A stretch of 64,000 nt of DNA from positions 19,100,599 to 19,164,598 of the forward strand of contig NC_088309.1 in NCBI RefSeq assembly GCF_910592395.1, read 5' to 3'. Position 1 is the first letter of the stretch. Each line of letters starts with the position of its first letter. The position numbers and the translations under genes are program-made. This DNA is from Lineus longissimus (lineage: Eukaryota > Nemertea > Pilidiophora > Heteronemertea > Lineidae). The notes under the pieces are model-generated. The model ran no database searches, was not told the origin of the DNA, and saw nothing but the letters and a program-made list of their open reading frames with translations. This document shows, piece after piece, positions 41,101 through 44,879 of the stretch.

Positions 41101-42287
41101 ATCATGGACTTCATTTTATCTTTGCAGCAACTAATTACAATCTGAAATATTGTGCATTTTCACTTTTATCGAGTATGACTTACAGCAGACTTCTTCATTT
41201 GCCTGAGGACATCCATAAAGAACTGATGATCAATGAGGCCAGGGCTTTCACCGTCAGCTGACGTCTTATCCACCTTACTGGCTGCGGCAGCAAACAGGGC
41301 CATCTCAATCCATTCAAGAAGATATCGCAAAGAACCTCGCTGAGCAGCTAATGCGAGGACAACTTCACATGATAATCTCTTACCTGAAAGGTATGAAAAT
41401 AGTCACAAAACAGTTAAGTACAGTAAAACCTCATTATTAAGAATCCCCTTGGGACTGAAAAGTACTGTTCTTCATAAGGACAGAGTAGAAACGACTCATT
41501 TGAGACCAGAAAAGTGTCCCTAACAGTAACGGTGTCGTGCTAATAGAGGTGTCCACTACTCACCAACAACATCAGCTCCGGAACTCGGCAAAGTGGCTTT
41601 TCTGAGAAACTGTGTCACTTGATTCAGCGTCTCTAGGCCAAGCGGAGGCAGCTTGTTCTCATTCGACAGAGAAAGAGGGGCAAGGGACTTGATCACATCT
41701 GCTGCTGTTTGTATCACATGGTTACAGATACCGCTACATCCCAACGAGCTGCTAAGCTGCCAGTTCTGGTGCAGTAGAGAGAACAGCAAACTTAGACCAG
41801 TCTTGACACCGACTTCAATGAGGGCGTCGGTCCCAGTCTGGGAACGATCAGTCAAATTTTTCCCATCATCCAAGTTTTTGTTTCCATCTTGCAGTTGCTG
41901 GTGCTGTTTTAACTTATCCTGGTCGTGATATTTGTGGGAGACGGCGTAAAATATTCTCTGAAGGACCACAAGACGTTTCTGAAGGACTGCAGCAAACGGC
42001 GAATCGGAGCAGACAGCTTTGGCAAGATTCAACTGACTCGTCAATAAAGCACTGATGAAATGTTCCTGTTCTTCAACTGAGACAAAATCATGTTCAAAGT
42101 CAGGTAAAGCTGGCCCCCGTAGATAGAGCATCTGCTGCGGCATTGTCACCACCTCCTTGTTGAGTATGAGGCGGTCGTAGAGAGACAGGATGCCATCGTG
42201 GCTTGCGATGGCCTCGCAGTCTTCTGTGACCCATGACGCGTTGAGATGTTCCAACCATTTCAGTTTAACAGGAGGATTGCTTCCCAT
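1942..42287 (-). CDS. HERC1: HERC1-type giant HECT E3 ubiquitin ligase, complete (72 coding exons)
   Basis: Probable giant E3 ubiquitin ligase that accepts ubiquitin from an E2 on a HECT cysteine and passes it to substrates. The family also acts in membrane traffic through its RCC1-like domains (known for HERC1). Start: the ATG at 42287 opens a segment closely matching the HERC1 N-terminus ('[13 protein letters not shown]'), 14 nt inside an exon. Stop: TGA at 1942-1944. I placed 72 exons. Every border has AC to the left and CT to the right on the plus strand (minus-strand GT-AG), and every junction keeps phase. The sum, 14,736 nt, is exactly 4,911 codons plus stop. Domains in order by residue: RLD1 about 360-740, SPRY about 1975-2120, MIB/HERC-like 2263-2317, UBA-like about 2803-2844, Cys/His segment about 2999-3060, WD40 about 3465-3865, RLD2 about 4045-4430, HECT about 4533-4911. 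No frameshift or internal stop was seen. Individual borders could be off by a few bases; the identity is very secure. Confidence 0.96.
3330..3477. mobile_element. miniature element family A, copy 1
   Basis: Begins 'gaacctctctattcaggaca' and ends 'gctaaagtgaggttc', with internal 'cttaatagagaggtg'. Its ends are inverted versions of each other. It sits about 40 bp from the donor of HERC1 exon 70. Confidence 0.8.
3681..3840. mobile_element. miniature element family A, copy 2
   Basis: Contains 'aaggacacccttgggactga', 'gtatcctgattacagaggtc' and ends 'ctaagggaggttcaa'. The left end lies about 12 bp from the acceptor of HERC1 exon 70, so this exon lies between copies 1 and 2. Confidence 0.8.
5371..8461 (-). 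CDS. HERC1: HERC1 exons 60-66: second RCC1-like domain (RLD2)
   Basis: Residues 4019-4475. Exons: 8270-8461, 7831-7969, 7253-7434, 6701-6856, 6236-6461, 5874-6118, 5371-5601. Seven propeller blades are seen, roughly one per exon: '[13 protein letters not shown]', '[18 protein letters not shown]', '[20 protein letters not shown]', '[19 protein letters not shown]', '[18 protein letters not shown]', 'TWGQDRLIG' and '[18 protein letters not shown]'. The family's RLD2 has been linked to clathrin and ARF binding (known, not visible here). Exon 65 uses a GTTGGT donor. Confidence 0.95.
8738..9813 (-). CDS. HERC1: HERC1 exons 57-59: linker between WD40 block and RLD2
   Basis: Residues 3866-4018. Exons: 9640-9813, 9222-9354, 8738-8889. 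They encode '[20 protein letters not shown]', '[17 protein letters not shown]', '[20 protein letters not shown]' and '[15 protein letters not shown]', all collinear with the HERC1 linker. All borders keep phase (0, 1, 0). Confidence 0.92.
9821..10031. mobile_element. dispersed family B, copy 1
   Basis: 'ttaaaggaggattataggca' at the left, 'gggagagacccctattggca' and 'ctactgcctata' at the right. It resembles 47656-47872. The ends are inverted with respect to each other (tataggcag / ctgcctata), so it is a likely miniature transposon. Confidence 0.65.
10033..10169. mobile_element. Tc1/mariner-type miniature element with TA target duplication
   Basis: A 137-bp element with terminal inverted repeats 'cagggtggcccagaaatatt' and, at the other end, the complement of 'cagggtggtccagaattatt'. 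TA flanks both sides (10031-10032 and 10170-10171), the target duplication of Tc1/mariner transposition. It is non-coding, hence non-autonomous. It lies in the HERC1 intron between exons 56 and 57. Confidence 0.8.
10201..14056 (-). CDS. HERC1: HERC1 exons 49-56: WD40 repeat block
   Basis: Residues 3394-3865. Exons: 13759-14056, 13335-13537, 12652-12855, 12387-12545, 12104-12269, 11673-11778, 10831-11010, 10201-10299. WD repeats are visible as '[20 protein letters not shown]' followed by '[11 protein letters not shown]', 'LINIWATS', '[18 protein letters not shown]', '[20 protein letters not shown]' followed by 'LKVWGK', 'GSVVVWCIP', and '[20 protein letters not shown]'. The closing blade is degenerate, as in vertebrate HERC1. 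A beta-propeller for protein binding is expected. The intron between exons 50 and 51 contains an exact 184-bp duplication. Confidence 0.93.
12908..13275. repeat. exact 184-bp tandem duplication
   Basis: 12908-13091 and 13092-13275 read as identical. It lies in the HERC1 intron between exons 50 and 51; neither copy contains an exon. Either very recent or an assembly error. Confidence 0.95.
13566..13643. mobile_element. miniature element family A, truncated copy
   Basis: 'tacagtagaatctctctatt' followed by 'aaggacaccctagcaactga' and 'tgtcctgattacagaggtca'. The right half is missing. It lies in the HERC1 intron between exons 49 and 50. Confidence 0.75.
14332..16154 (-). CDS. HERC1: HERC1 exons 45-48: helical region before the WD40 repeats
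   Basis: About residues 3117-3394. Exons: 15963-16154, 15347-15512, 14694-14982, 14332-14515. Conserved anchors are '[20 protein letters not shown]', '[20 protein letters not shown]', '[16 protein letters not shown]', '[18 protein letters not shown]' and '[14 protein letters not shown]', collinear with HERC1. The region is all-helical, with no named domain. The exon 46 right border was set at the acceptor at 15513-15515 because it keeps phase 1 with exon 45. Confidence 0.9.
16282..17252 (-). CDS. HERC1: HERC1 exons 43-44: Cys/His-rich putative metal-binding segment
   Basis: About residues 2999-3117. Exons: 17144-17252 and 16282-16527. Exon 43 gives '[20 protein letters not shown]' followed by His-Pro-Gly-Cys-Gly: a C-x2-C plus H-x4-H-x3-C pattern. 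Exon 44 adds '[20 protein letters not shown]' followed by C-x2-C. These match the Cys/His-rich block of HERC1 orthologues ('NQHMKRNHPGCG', 'YLLCGTCREKYL'). Zinc binding is inferred from residue spacing. The 0.6 kb intron between them holds a cluster of TGACGTCA palindromes. Confidence 0.9.
16699..16806. promoter_or_regulatory. cluster of CRE-type palindromes in a HERC1 intron
   Basis: TGACGTCA occurs at 16712-16719 and 16740-16747, TGACGTCG at 16779-16786 and GACGTCGC at 16700-16707, followed by two 'tgacgcg' words. TGACGTCA is the consensus CREB/ATF site. The 0.1 kb block is rich in CpG compared with its AT-rich flanks. Regulatory activity is inferred only. Confidence 0.35.
17370..18028 (-). 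CDS. HERC1: HERC1 exons 41-42: charged and acidic region
   Basis: About residues 2876-2998. Exons: 17856-18028 and 17370-17563. Exon 41 is Arg/Glu-rich ('[18 protein letters not shown]'). Exon 42 is strongly acidic ('[20 protein letters not shown]'), like the 'DEELEIDLDDEAMEAMF' stretch of vertebrate HERC1. Exon 41 ends in phase 1 (GGA A|GTAAGT) and joins exon 42 as Gly-Asn-Phe-Leu. A decayed duplicate of the 3' end of exon 41, with its donor, lies in the intron at about 17698-17831. Confidence 0.88.
17698..17965. repeat. tandem duplication covering the 3' end and donor of HERC1 exon 41
   Basis: Period 134 bp, measured at 'cttacttccccttgaaatca' (17717 and 17851). The copy at 17851 belongs to the real exon 41. 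The copy at 17717 is decayed, lacks 12 bp, but keeps the donor. Confidence 0.85.
18080..18215 (+). mobile_element. SINE fragment
   Basis: A B-box-like 'atgggtttgattccagac' followed by 'gtaatcttgagcaagtcatt', the head-to-body transition also seen in the other SINE copies. It lies just upstream (minus-strand sense) of HERC1 exon 41. Confidence 0.55.
18325..18601 (-). CDS. HERC1: HERC1 exon 40: UBA-like segment
   Basis: About residues 2784-2876. A proline-rich lead ('[12 protein letters not shown]') is followed by '[19 protein letters not shown]' and, about 12 residues later, '[16 protein letters not shown]'. Met-Gly-Phe, a helix, then an Ala-Thr-Trp-(Met/Leu)-Leu-Glu-His helix is the ubiquitin-associated (UBA) pattern. 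HERC1 orthologues have the same segment here. A ubiquitin-binding role is inferred from the fold, not shown. Confidence 0.87.
18796..21305 (-). CDS. HERC1: HERC1 exons 36-39: largely disordered central region with one conserved helical patch
   Basis: About residues 2317-2783. Exons: 20946-21305, 20048-20694, 19384-19618, 18796-18953. Exon 37 (647 nt) is one of the largest exons. Ser/Asp/Lys-rich and low-complexity sequence surrounds a strongly conserved patch: '[23 protein letters not shown]', shortened here to key residues Leu-Leu-Val-Pro-Lys, then '[15 protein letters not shown]' and '[13 protein letters not shown]'. The last two correspond to the 'MVKRAVMRSPIKR' helices of HERC1. Exons 38-39 are Ser/Pro/Arg-rich. 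Donors are non-consensus at exons 36 (GTTGGT) and 37 (GTTAGT). Confidence 0.88.
21357..21437. mobile_element. dispersed family B, partial inverted copy
   Basis: 'agataaagttacactaagtc' then 'accgataggggtctctcatc': the reverse orientation of the right half of the copy at 9821-10031. HERC1 intron between exons 35 and 36. Confidence 0.5.
21550..21713 (-). CDS. HERC1: HERC1 exon 35: MIB/HERC-like segment
   Basis: Residues 2263-2317, one exon of 164 nt ending in phase 2. The text '[19 protein letters not shown]', then Cys-Lys-His-Lys-Gln and '[20 protein letters not shown]' has the pattern of the small SH3-like MIB/HERC2-type domain (Gly-rich loop, Val-Gln-Trp-Asp strand), and matches this position in HERC1. 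It is probably a binding module; the ligand is unknown. Confidence 0.85.
22114..22783 (-). CDS. HERC1: HERC1 exons 33-34: post-SPRY linker
   Basis: Residues 2122-2262. Exons: 22507-22783 and 22114-22259. The start, '[20 protein letters not shown]', is the conserved strand closing the SPRY region. The rest is a helical segment ('[21 protein letters not shown]') followed by a charged tail. The exon 33 donor is GTGCAT, a weak site, chosen because it restores phase 1 to exon 34. The end of exon 34 ('[21 protein letters not shown]' across the junction) fits the family. Confidence 0.85.
23149..24441 (-). CDS. HERC1: HERC1 exons 30-32: SPRY (B30.2-like) domain
   Basis: Residues 1909-2121. Exons: 24127-24441, 23393-23632, 23149-23232. 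The SPRY fold is recognised from the order of '[13 protein letters not shown]', 'GCYQWKF', '[13 protein letters not shown]', '[17 protein letters not shown]', '[20 protein letters not shown]' and '[16 protein letters not shown]', which follows the HERC1 SPRY almost residue for residue. SPRY domains are protein-interaction beta-sandwiches; the partner in HERC1 is not determined by sequence. All three junctions are phase 0. Confidence 0.95.
24589..32616 (-). CDS. HERC1: HERC1 exons 19-29: acidic spacer and helical linker, second half
   Basis: About residues 1273-1908. Exons: 32381-32616, 31928-32128, 31636-31733, 31256-31307, 30761-31032, 30083-30307, 29542-29662, 28914-29154, 28284-28474, 25117-25284, 24589-24689. 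Exon 19 carries a Lys/Glu low-complexity stretch (runs of E and D between 'KKQPEKKQ' and '[10 protein letters not shown]') where vertebrate HERC1 is also acidic. Exons 24-29 return to strong conservation ('[14 protein letters not shown]', '[14 protein letters not shown]', '[12 protein letters not shown]'). Exon 22 is only 52 nt. Exon 28 uses a weak donor (GTCTGT). The 2.8-3.0 kb intron 27 (25285-28283) is filled by a nested inverted-repeat element. Confidence 0.9.
25819..27363. mobile_element. 1.5-kb inverted-repeat element in HERC1 intron 27
   Basis: About 105-bp arms, 25819-25923 and 27259-27363, are near-identical inverted copies (both contain 'gcagaaaatgcatgctgcat' or its complement). No transposase frame is visible, so it is non-autonomous. 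A second element lies inside it. Confidence 0.78.
26458..27075. mobile_element. 618-bp GC-rich terminal-inverted-repeat element nested inside the 1.5-kb element
   Basis: Ends are 'ggcgtttttacacggtgcgg' and the complement of 'ggcctttttacacggtgctg', 25 of 27 bases matching. The interior repeats 'gtgtaaaagcgaa' three times and is rich in 'gccgg' words. There is no coding frame and no clear target duplication. Confidence 0.75.
27688..27815. repeat. 64-bp tandem duplication
   Basis: 'atcgaaattggcagggaata' at 27688 and 27752; the two units differ at a few bases. HERC1 intron 27. Confidence 0.85.
29250..29400. repeat. probable dispersed repeat in HERC1 intron
   Basis: Starts with a (aagt)n run and continues 'tagtgtcttgtatagtgccc' and 'tactctttaaagagcagggt'. 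It has the look of a dispersed element with an internal hairpin, but no second copy in this window proves it. Confidence 0.35.
29844..30020. mobile_element. miniature element family A, full copy
   Basis: 'tacagcaggacctctctttt' at one end and 'gaaaggttcaactg' at the other, with the internal 'gtatcctcattacagaggtc' block. It lies in the HERC1 intron between exons 24 and 25. Confidence 0.78.
32753..37076 (-). CDS. HERC1: HERC1 exons 9-18: helical linker, first half
   Basis: About residues 741-1272. Exons: 36942-37076, 36606-36771, 36373-36498, 35765-35938, 35241-35399, 34705-34837, 34256-34447, 33396-33617, 33056-33229, 32753-32867. The block is predominantly helical with no named domain. It is clearly collinear with HERC1 ('[12 protein letters not shown]', '[20 protein letters not shown]', '[11 protein letters not shown]'). 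Exon 15 (34256-34447) is followed downstream by two decayed copies of its own 3' end plus donor, at 34107 and 33971. Exon 18 ends in phase 2 and joins the acidic exon 19. Confidence 0.92.
33255..33330 (-). mobile_element. tRNA-derived SINE head
   Basis: On the minus strand 'tagtatagtggttagagcac' is an A-box-like sequence, and 'gtgggtttgatca' about 25 bp on is B-box-like: an internal RNA polymerase III promoter as in a tRNA. There is no intact cloverleaf, so it is a SINE remnant and not a tRNA gene. Confidence 0.65.
33963..34395. repeat. three-copy tandem duplication of the 3' end and donor of HERC1 exon 15
   Basis: Donor-containing words 'aactcaccatgtacaggcca' occur at 34249 (real exon) and 34100, and a diverged version at 33964. 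Spacings are 149 and 136 bp. The copies share 'tgcagctgctgggaggagac'. The additional copies lie in the intron. Confidence 0.87.
34595..34690 (-). mobile_element. SINE-like fragment with B box
   Basis: Minus strand 'aggttcaagtccctttagta' resembles a tRNA B box (GGTTCAAGTCC). No A box is clear. HERC1 intron between exons 14 and 15. Confidence 0.4.
35625..35730 (-). mobile_element. SINE fragment
   Basis: Minus strand 'tcatgggtttgattcctttc' (B-box-like) followed by 'gtggcaccttgggccagtgc'. HERC1 intron between exons 12 and 13. Confidence 0.55.
37628..40081 (-). CDS. HERC1: HERC1 exons 4-8: first RCC1-like domain (RLD1)
   Basis: Residues 342-741. Exons: 39881-40081, 39125-39533, 38639-38782, 38187-38459, 37628-37799. 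They encode successive RCC1 propeller blades with the repeated signature of a Trp-Gly pair, a Gly-rich turn and an 'LGLG/LGHG' strand, for example '[13 protein letters not shown]', '[14 protein letters not shown]', '[11 protein letters not shown]' and '[14 protein letters not shown]'. In human HERC1 the first RLD acts as a guanine-nucleotide exchange or binding module for ARF/Rab-type GTPases; that role is family knowledge, not visible here. The last blade ends with '[12 protein letters not shown]', the usual RLD closing strand. Introns between blades hold a tRNA-type SINE (39772-39840) and a four-unit minisatellite (40130-40385). Confidence 0.95.
39772..39840 (-). mobile_element. tRNA-derived SINE head
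   Basis: Minus strand 'agtggcacagtggttagagc' (A box) then 'ccgggatcataatcac' and a degenerate B box. Closely related to the copies at 33255 and 45650. HERC1 intron between exons 4 and 5. Confidence 0.62.
40130..40385. repeat. 63-68-bp minisatellite, four copies
   Basis: 'atcactattgaacagaagaa' recurs at 40130, 40198, 40261 and 40324. It lies just upstream of HERC1 exon 4 in minus-strand sense. Confidence 0.93.
40531..40710. mobile_element. miniature element family A, full copy
   Basis: The best-preserved copy: 'tacagaagaacctctctata' at the left and 'ccgctaagggaggttccagt' at the right, with three internal 'cttaatagagag' words. The termini are inverted repeats of about 20-25 bp. It ends 17 bp from the donor of HERC1 exon 3. 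Confidence 0.82.
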
Positions 42288-42301
42288 TGTTTGGGCTGTA
42301 T
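40728..42301 (-). CDS. HERC1: HERC1 exons 1-3: N-terminal region
   Basis: Residues 1-341. Exons: 41564-42301 (coding from 42287), 41184-41383, 40728-40826. Exon 1 begins after an acceptor at 42302-42304 and has 14 nt of 5' untranslated sequence, so at least one non-coding exon must lie upstream. The text '[19 protein letters not shown]' and, in exon 2, '[14 protein letters not shown]' match the conserved N-terminal helical region of HERC1 orthologues. Junction phases are 1 and 0. The exon 1 donor (GTGAGT) directly abuts a miniature element copy (41419-41557). Confidence 0.93.
41419..41557. mobile_element. miniature element family A, copy abutting HERC1 exon 1 donor
   Basis: 'tacagtaaaacctcattatt' at the left, 'gtgctaatagaggtgtcc' at the right. 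The expected last bases (…gggaggttc) are absent because the sequence passes straight into the exon 1 donor (reverse complement of GTGAGT at 41558-41563). Confidence 0.7.
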
Positions 42302-43371
42302 CTGCAACAAGAAAATGAAATAGTCAGGTGGAATAAGGCCTTCTGATGCGTTCTGTCTGAGTGTGTGCATTTGTTTTTATTGGGCTCTGATCTAAATCAT
42401 CTTTGACTTTGTCGAAAAGGTCTATTTATTTGTATAGTCACAACAGTAAACTTTCTCAACATGGTCAGTCAGCGCTGAGTTCTACATAGTTTGTAGCACA
42501 AGTTGTCCACTACAACTAGTACTGTACAGGATTTTTCAGGCCAAGGCCAGAGACGCCACAGACAACGACACCGTCACTGCATTCACCAGCCCCGGCCCCT
42601 TCCCCAGGCCTCAACTTGGGCCTGGCACGTGGCAGAGGCTCTGAGCTTTCGTATGTCCACGAGTATGTGTGTAATCCTGTGTGCAGACTATCACTATGAC
42701 TAGGCCTCATATATTTAGGGTTCTCGCCAAGTCCCATCTCTCAGATCAGTACGTCAAAACTAATCATGCATGTACGAGGGATATATTTAGTGGTGGATCA
42801 AAATGACCTTGTGCCCTTTAATACTATGCATATAAGTCAAAAGATGGCCAATTTAAGTTAACCACCCTGCAACTGCCTATAGTCCCCCTTTAAAAAAAAG
42901 ACAAAAAGAAAACATTAGCAAAAAAATATTTGTCATAATATAGCCGGAGTTTTCTCGTCTATTTTAAGGAATTTGCAGTAAATTATGGATTCTTATCGTG
43001 CACAATACGAGTATTGTCAAATTAAGTGTCCAACAAACCATGAAATATATTTTAGATAGGATATATTTGCAATGACATCTTTGCAAATTCTTCTGCAAAA
43101 TTATTTCGTTGTTGTCGTCGAGGTAAACTCTGAAACGAACTCCGCATTAGCCGCTGTCTTCAACCGCACGGATTGTGCCAAGTTGTCTCCACGGGCTGTT
43201 GTTCCTGACATCTGAATTAATTATCTGTGCTCCTCATAAAAAATGTAGTTAGTTGGTATGCCAAAGGCACTGCCCATCTCCCTCAATACCATGCCCAAAG
43301 CTAGGCCCAAAGGCCCACCAGAACTAAGAGGACACACACTGATTGTGACATAAAAATGAACTCTTACTTAC

Positions 43372-43440
43372 TTTGGTCTGACTGAGACAGCTTCTCAATC
43401 CCTCCAATCCTCTCACATGTAAAATTTGAAGGCATTTTTG
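43372..43440 (-). other. HERC1: candidate non-coding 5' exon of HERC1
   Basis: HERC1 coding exon 1 starts with an acceptor, so an upstream untranslated exon is required. The best donor nearby on the minus strand is at 43362-43371 (GTAAGTAAGA), which would end an exon at 43372. The 5' limit is unknown; 43440 is a placeholder. No TATA box or CpG-rich core was recognised. Confidence 0.25.
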
Positions 43441-44108
43441 AGCACAGTATTCAAACCTTCTACATGCGAATTCAGCTCCATCAGATTAAGTTTTGGTTCA
43501 TTCCAACACCTAATTTACATCACAGCTGTCTGCCCTATATTTCCATGTTATACTCGATGCAAGAACAGTTGTTTGCAAGTTGAAAAAACAAGGGCTTGTT
43601 ATTCAAGGCCCTTGTGTAGGATAGGTCGTAGGTATGGGCCTAGGTTCATACAGACCAGAACTGACGGCAAATGTTTGGCCTAGGCATGGAAGGCAAAACA
43701 AAGACAATAAGCAGTCAGCCAATTGAGTCATAAACCACATTGCCGACTGAATTCACAAGGAAAGTGGAAACATGGGTTTCCCAGTCTTCCCAAGTCTACA
43801 ATTGTTGTATGAACTGGGATCATTCGGAGACACCAGGACTCTCAAACGACAATGTCAACCTACGGGAGTATCGCCAACGAGTTGGGGCTGTCGTACATCT
43901 TGGTCATAAACTCTCCACACAGTTCATTCATCATCCTTTCTATACCCCATTGGTCACAGGGTCGGGGAGCATCAAATGATTTGGTTGTCCCTCAACACAG
44001 TTATGCTCTTTACTTATAGGTTCTCAATGGGAAGAAGCCAGGTTCACACTGCCAACTCTAAAAGCCAAAGGAACAAATGAGGCAGTTTTTCTTCCATGAA
44101 AAAATCTA

Positions 44109-44114
44109 TTTATT
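44109..44114 (-). terminator. candidate PRODH polyadenylation signal
   Basis: AATAAA on the minus strand, about 770 nt after the PRODH stop codon. A second AATAAA lies at 44201-44206. Either could end the transcript; the choice cannot be made from sequence. Confidence 0.35.
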
Positions 44115-44879
44115 TACTTCAATACCATTATCACTTTCTATACATTGTCTTTATGTACATATCATTCTAAAATAGTCACACATGATAAGACTAACACACT
44201 TTTATTGTAATATCAGTATCACTGCAGAAAGTTTTAAAGTCTATCTCCACTGACATGTCAGACATAGTGCTCTCCATAATGCTAATTGCAAGAACTTGTT
44301 TGTTCTTGTCAACCATGAACTCCTTTGATTACCAGGGCCTCGTTGCTCCTATGGCATTCACAGACAAATGCCATCATTAGCTTAACTAAGCGTTATCTCC
44401 TTCAGTAATTTACAACAGAAGCGCAAGGACATGACGCCAACGTCACTTCTAACGACATGATTGGACATGATTGGAACTTAGGGTGCCAAAGATTATGGTA
44501 ACATAGTTACATACAGGCATTCTATCACAAATTTTATACAGCTGTAAGATATCATTCAAATGACAAGACAGTCCATTGGACCCAAAATAGTATCACATTC
44601 CAATACAAGCTGATCAGAAACGACAGAATTCTAAATGCCTACCAAGTCAATGCAAGAAGGTTTTGATGTCATGGCAGCCCCCCCCCCCTAGAAAAGTTTT
44701 AGAAGTTATTTGTGTGCTCTGCAAAGAGCCAACACTTCTCCATCTTCTTCACATCTACGTGCATGAGTCCTGTTCCTGCTGGTCCCTCCTCTGGCAGAAT
44801 ATAAAGGAACATATCCTCCTTCCCCAAGTTTAGACCGACTCCCCCCCCCCCCCATCACGAAACCAGGGGTCTCTGAGCC

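Larger units (their letters stand above)
42302..44879. other. HERC1-PRODH intergenic region (includes HERC1 5' intron)
   Basis: Contains the presumed first intron and promoter area of HERC1 and the 3' flank of PRODH. It holds a decayed copy of dispersed family B (about 42780-42895), poly-C tracts (about 44682-44690 and 44840-44853), and a short dispersed repeat at about 44368-44413 that resembles 5278-5340. No coding potential was recognised. Confidence 0.6.

Noticed and set aside
1942-42301. Possibility of two or more separate HERC or RCC1 genes
   Set aside because: Phase is continuous through all 72 exons and the domain order equals HERC1. There is no internal stop, 5' end or polyadenylation context between the two RCC1-like domains.
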